From NCBI GenBank assembly GCA_015680905.1, contig CM027378.1, positions 77,715,501 to 77,779,500 of the forward strand: a stretch of 64,000 nt of DNA, read 5' to 3'. Both the position numbers and the translations under genes were made by a program. Every line of letters starts with the position of its first letter. The stretch's first letter is position 1. Under the pieces are notes generated by a model. The model was not told where the DNA came from. It was given only the letters and a program-made list of their open reading frames with translations, and searched no databases. Positions 59,638-64,000 of the stretch are shown here, piece by piece. Source of the stretch: Coptis chinensis (Eukaryota > Streptophyta > Magnoliopsida > Ranunculales > Ranunculaceae).

Positions 59638-60123
59638 CATAAATCACCCCCTTATATATAAATATATACCGTTTTTTACTGATTCCACAAGAAACAATAA
59701 TGTGGCAGTCTGGTAGGATCTTTGGATCGACGTAATACTTGTCCATAGTGTAAAATCCACCAAATTAAAACTGATTGCCTTTTCGGATCTTTAATAAGGT
59801 CAAGATCGAAGAAAACCAACAACAGCCTCACTTCGAAGCCAAAGTTGTATATTGATGTTTTGAACTATACAAAAAGTTAATTATATGCTTCCGGTGGGAT
59901 AAACTGTCTTGGCTTGATCATGCAAATTAAATAAGCAAAAACCCAAAGAGAATGAACAATTAGTGAAGTTGTGTTCATGATACATTTCGCAAGGAATTCG
60001 ATCACTATATAGTTACATACATTTATATGGTTGAAAAATCGACTTTATTAAAACAAGAAGCGACTCCGAGTACGTGTGTGATTAAGAAGAAGTGGATTGT
60101 AACTTATGAGATGAGTACTTATG
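59638..60123. other. Non-coding interval
   Basis: Nothing recognisable between the second hAT MITE and the copia element. Confidence 0.35.
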
Positions 60124-60128
60124 AGATC

Positions 60129-60727
60129 TGTTGTGAATAATTAACTGCGGAAACAACGTTACCCACAACAAACGGATCAATCCTACACAACGATCGATCC
60201 TTCACACTAGACAAGACTTCAACACCCTCCAAGCAATATCCCAACACTTCTCAATATCAAATAACAAGCATATAAAGTAAAACAATTAATGCAAAAGAGA
60301 ACCAACCACAAGACAAGGATATATCGTGGTTCGGCGAATTTGCCTACGCCCACACCGGGCGAGATCCAAGCTTTACTACAAGTCCGGAGTAATAGACATA
60401 CAAGTCTCTTCATTCACTCACAAAGAATGAACACTCAACTCACAAAGAATTGTTCTCTTTGTAATCACTTCTTTCTTGTTTTTTGAAAAGTTAGGTTTTC
60501 CAAAACTCCATTTTGTTTTATACTAAAACAAAAATCGCGTTATTCTTGTAATGAGGCCCGCAAAACAAAAGACACGGCGCTGGCGCTCCCCTTGCGAATT
60601 GGTGAGCGGTAGCGCTTCTTCGAAGGCGGTCGCGCCAATTCACTGGACCATGAGCGAGAGTCGCGCCCCCTTTGAGCGCGGGCGCGCTCTGACCGTGAAA
60701 AGCAGAAAAACGCCCTTTTTCTCTACA
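60129..60727 (-). repeat. 3' LTR (element orientation) of the copia element
   Basis: Starts TGTTGTGAATAATT and ends TCTCTACA. Its right part (60570-60710) is unusually GC-rich (gcgctggcgctcc, gagcgcgggcgcgc) relative to this window. Confidence 0.93.
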
Positions 60728-60837
60728 TTCTCCACCTCGGTGAGGTTTTAACACATAAAACCGGTTTAAACACATCCAAAGAAGAGCACATCCATCCGTA
60801 ACTTCGCAACCCACCCCGGCGGGCCATGCCCACAAAG

Positions 60838-61110
60838 GGCCACCCACAAAGAGTGTCATGCTCACAAAGAGCCACCCACAAAGAGTGTCATGCTCACCAA
60901 GAGCCACCCACAAAGAGTGTCATGCTCACCAAGAGCCACCCACAAAGAGTGTCATGCTCACAAAGAGCCACCCACAAAGAGTGTCTTGCTCACCAAGAGC
61001 CACCCACAAAGAGTGTCATGCTCACAAAGAGCCACCCACAAAGAGTGTCTTGCTCACAAAGAGCTATCTTCACAGAGAGTCATGCTCACAAAGAGCAATC
61101 ACGCCCACAA
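60838..61110. repeat. 32-bp minisatellite, open in all three plus frames
   Basis: About eight units of cacaaagagccacccacaaagagtgtcatgct, with c/a variants in ctcac(a/c)aagag. Because 32 is not a multiple of 3 and the unit has no stop in any plus frame, three overlapping plus-strand frames (60826-61188, 60858-61334, 60890-61150) encode permutations of HPQRVSCS/THKECHAH/PPTKSVML. It lies next to the 3' LTR inside the copia element. These frames are antisense to the element and I do not call them genes. Confidence 0.9.
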
Positions 61111-61448
61111 AGGGCCATGCCTACGAAAGGCATCAATCAACAATGCATGAGCCTCCACCATTTGTGGAGTACCCCCAACCAATGTTGAAACTCAACTCCA
61201 TAGAGAACCTTCTACAACCTAAAACCCTTTTGCCCTTAGGCAATGAAACAAATTCCCAAGTACAAAACTTGTCACGAGCCTCCACCATTTTCTCGCATAT
61301 CCACCGACCAATCTCTCAGAATGAGCATCTCTAACGGCTTCCTTGAAGCTATCCGTTCATCATCCGCAATATTCAATCGTAGGCAACCGAGTCCGGTTGA
61401 CCATAATGCTTCACCGGGCTTATCATGCCCGTGACTTCATAACTTGTT

Positions 61449-62510
61449 TCACACTTCTCTTTGGCTTTGATCTAGCCAAAGTTTGTCGCTTTCGAGTTGT
61501 TGTAACTCTACTTCTTGTTGAATAGTTCTTTCACTAAGAACCTCACTCTCTTTAGCATCCTCGGACGCTTCTATCTCAATCACTTGAGATTGTATAGAAT
61601 CACCCCTATTTCCAAATTCTCCTACCGCTAAAAAGTAGCACCGAAGTCTCATCAAAGGTAACCTCATCTGGCGACCGACGGGAACTTGTGGTTCTCTAGA
61701 CACCACAATCCATTATCCACTTTCCTCCCTTTGCATAGCCCAAGAATATTGCTTTCCTAGCTTTAGAATCAAGTTTACTATCATTCATGTGGTAGTAAGC
61801 ACTAGATCCAAACACTTTCGCAAAAGTACCATAATCACCGTTGGTTTCCCTGTCCACACCTCATAAGGTTTTTGCGGTATCGCCGGAACCGGTGATCTAT
61901 TATACAAGTAACACGCCATGGCCAATGCATCGCCTTTAACTCTTTTGCCAAGATTGGCATTGGAAAGCAAACACCTAGCTTTCTCAAGCAACGTCGCGAT
62001 TCATTCTCTCTCTCGCTAACCCATTCTCATTGGTGGCGTGCCCCTCATCGATTAATGCGGCAATTCCTTGTTGCGCACAAAACTCTTGGAAAGGCCTATG
62101 GGTATACTCGATTACCATTGTCGGACCGTAAAAGTCTTCACCTTCCTATCTCGTGCGATTCTCAACCCTTGCCTTCCACTTCTTAAATGTCTCAAAACTT
62201 CATCCTTGGACTTCAAGATATATACCCACACATAAGCGTGTATAATCATCGATGAAAGAGACATAATACCGGTTTCCTCCCTTAGAAGCCACTCTAGAAG
62301 GTCCCCAAACATCCGTATGCACATAATCCGGGATGCCTCGTCTTGTGCTTGCTTGTACCGAACTTGACTCTGACCGCTTGCCATAGACCTGATGCTTTCA
62401 AGAAATTCCATACTTGGTTTCTCCAAGTCTTTCAAGAGCCCCTCGCTTGCCTGGCTCGGACAATCCTTTTTTGGCTCGTATGCCCAAGCGTATGCCACAA
62501 TTTTGTGCAC
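61449..62510 (-). pseudogene. Copia integrase remnant and linker
   Basis: Minus-strand frames: 62510-62112 overlaps the integrase start and includes IMSLSSMIIHAYVWVYILKS and LKSKDEVL; 61991-61785 reads ANLGKRVKGDALAMACYLYN, then RSPVPAIPQKPYEVWTGKP, the well-known C-terminal integrase segment (YLxNRxPxxx...TPxExWxGKKP). 61706-61449 is an acidic Q/E/S-rich linker. The DDE residues lie in broken parts. No RT follows; the minisatellite and LTR come next. Confidence 0.85.
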
Positions 62511-63010
62511 TCAGAATCATCACTACATGTACCCACTGCTACATCACCTATCACTATACTACCCAACAAAGTATACAAGTTTCCATGTCTTTGACCCTTC
62601 ATAATGACTAGAGAGCCACTAAGGATCTTTAGGACTCCACCATTTCCCACAAAATTGTGGCCTTTGGAATCTAAGGTACCAAGAGAAATAAGGTTCTTCT
62701 TTAACTCAGGAACATGTCTCACATCGGTTAAAGTCCTCACTACACCATCATGCATCTTGACCCGTATAGTTCCAATCCCAACCGTCTTACAAGCAACGTC
62801 ATTGCCCATCAAAACGGAACCTCCACTCAAGTTCTCATAGGTAGCAAACCACTTCCTATTTGGACACATGTGGTAGGAACACCCGGAATCAAGAATCCAT
62901 GTATCGGTCATGTGGTCGTCTTGTGTAGACACCGAAAGACTTACATCATCCCCATATATCGGCCTAAGCAAGACTTGCTTCACTAACATCCTCATTCTCA
63001 AACTTACCAC
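62432..63010 (-). pseudogene. Copia protease and GAG-pre-integrase remnant
   Basis: A 192-codon frame reads TWILDSGCSYHMCPNRKWF, a copia protease with the DSG active site, then VLMGNDVACKTVGIGTIRVK, VRHVPELKKNLISLGTLD and, at the end, LWHTLGHTSQKRI, the GAG-pre-integrase (LWHxRLGHxS) segment. It is the best preserved piece of the element. It would process the Gag-Pol precursor if the rest were present. Confidence 0.9.
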
Positions 63011-63371
63011 TCATCTTGTTACTCTTTTTTTCGGCTAGAGCAATCACATAGATAATGCCCCTTTTCTTTGCAATTGTAGACCGGTACATGTTTTAAAGGC
63101 TTCTTCGAACTACCTTTCCACTTGCTTGTGGAAGTCATCTCATTCGACATCACCCTCGCCATCTTTTTCTTTTTGCTTCTTTATCAAATTTCTTTACTTT
63201 AAATCTAGCATTTGACATCTTGGGAGCCCCTTTTTCAAGTCACACACAATAACCCAAAAATTATCTCACTCGGGAATTTTATCGAACACCTTGTCTACAT
63301 AAATTTCGAAAGCACTATGGTTCTTTACCAAAACTCAAAATCCTAGGTCGTATACCTCGCCCCATACCAAT
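63011..63371 (-). other. Copia gag end (damaged zinc knuckle) and primer-binding site
   Basis: Near 63090-63050 the minus strand reads YNCKEKGHYLCDC, a CCHC knuckle that lacks the first Cys. Adjacent to the right LTR the minus strand reads TTGGTATGGGGCGAGGT (63354-63370), a degenerate form of the TGGTATCAGAGC site that pairs with initiator tRNA-Met in most plant copia elements. Most of gag is deleted. Confidence 0.6.
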
Positions 63372-63932
63372 TGTTGTGAATAATTAAGCTGCGAAACAAC
63401 GCTACCTCCACAACAAACGGATCAATCCTACACAACGATCGATCCTTCACACTGAGACAAGACTTCAACACCCTCCAAGCAATATCCCAACACTTCTCGA
63501 TATCAAATAACAAGCATATAAAGTAAAACAATTAATGCAAAAGAGAACCAACCACAAGACAAGGATATATCGTGGTTCGACAATTTGCCTACGCCCACAC
63601 CGGGCGAGATCCAAGCTTTACTACAAGTCCGAGATAACAGACATTAGTCTCTCGAATTCACTCACAAAAAGAATGAACACTCAACTCACAAAGAATTGTT
63701 CTCTTGTAATCACTCTTTTCTTGTTTTGGAAAAGTTAGGTTTTCCAAAACCGATTTTGTTTTTATACTAAAAACAAAAATCGATTCTTCGTAATGAGGCC
63801 CAAAACAAAAGACTTCGAAATACGGGCGCTTCCCTTCCGAAAATACGGGTCGGCGTAATTCATGGACCATGAGGCGAGTCGCCCGCGCTTTGAGACCTCG
63901 GACCGTGAAAAAAAAAAACCTTTTTCTCTACA
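63372..63932 (-). repeat. 5' LTR (element orientation) of the copia element
   Basis: Direct repeat of 60129-60727 with the same ends. It is shorter mainly because of small deletions in the GC-rich part, and is followed by AGATC at 63933-63937. Confidence 0.93.
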
Positions 63933-63937
63933 AGATC

Positions 63938-64000
63938 TATATAGCCCATTCATAAAGTGGGATTTTAAAGAAGATCCTTCATTCAGTTTGGACACAAAGA
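63938..64000. other. Right edge, unassigned
   Basis: Sixty-three bases beyond the copia element; too short to interpret. Confidence 0.3.

Larger units (their letters stand above)
60129..63932 (-). mobile_element. Ty1/copia LTR retrotransposon, deleted
   Basis: The 3,804-bp element is flanked by AGATC (60124-60128 and 63933-63937). Direct LTRs of 599 and 561 bp start TGTTGTGAATAATT and end CTCTACA. The internal order on the minus strand (right to left) is a tRNA-Met-like primer site, the end of gag with a damaged zinc knuckle, protease, GAG-pre-integrase, integrase, a short acidic linker and a 32-bp minisatellite. Protease and integrase lying before any RT marks Ty1/copia. Reverse transcriptase and RNase H are missing, as is most of gag, so it is non-autonomous. 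Confidence 0.93.

Noticed and set aside
60826-61334. Three long overlapping plus-strand frames
   Set aside because: They are the same 32-bp minisatellite read in three frames, antisense to the copia element; not called as genes.

Overview
The window is nuclear DNA of a flowering plant, most likely a eudicot. It shows GT-AG introns, a 23-exon plant peroxisomal acyl-CoA synthetase gene, a tRNA-Ser gene, TTTAGGG-like repeats and plant transposable-element families. Only one protein gene looks intact. The rest is a nested patchwork of transposable elements, tandem repeats and decayed gene fragments.

Left part (1-19 kb): relics of three host gene families lie in a row: bacterial-type PEP carboxylase, kinesin-14 and GH1 beta-glucosidase. 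Next comes a class-V aminotransferase (cysteine-desulfurase-like) pseudogene. It is split in mid-codon by a complete 12.0 kb Ty3/gypsy element of Tat type (6407-18429, target-site duplication CGACG). That element has LTRs, PBS, broken gag-pro-RT-RNase H-archaeal-type RNase H-integrase, an array of about 84-bp repeats, an antisense coiled-coil ORF and a polypurine tract.

Middle (19-38 kb): a decayed Mutator-like (MULE) transposase gene carries a C-terminal OTU domain whose catalytic Cys is Tyr. It faces a convergent plant-mobile-domain (PMD) gene. Palindromic minisatellite blocks (aaacga...tcgttt) lie on both sides of the transposase. A 2.8 kb CACTA element (26315-29123), which carries a ULP1-type peptidase remnant and a captured poly(A) polymerase fragment, sits inside a ~190-bp tandem array. 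The PMD gene is broken by a 3.47 kb TG...CA element (31548-35012), probably a solo LTR.

Right part (38-64 kb): the intact LACS6/7-type gene (38578-48166; 697 codons, 23 exons) is followed by a second, internally deleted copy of the Tat element in reverse orientation (48810-54680, TSD ATATC). Next come a Harbinger-type MITE with internal hairpins, tRNA-Ser(AGA), two related hAT-type MITEs in opposite orientation around a LINE-like zf-RVT/RNase H fragment, and a deleted Ty1/copia element (60129-63932, TSD AGATC) with a 32-bp minisatellite.

The expected functional output is one fatty-acid-activating enzyme for peroxisomal beta-oxidation and one tRNA. Everything else I recognise appears non-functional or non-autonomous. 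All calls come from reading the sequence; no database search was run.
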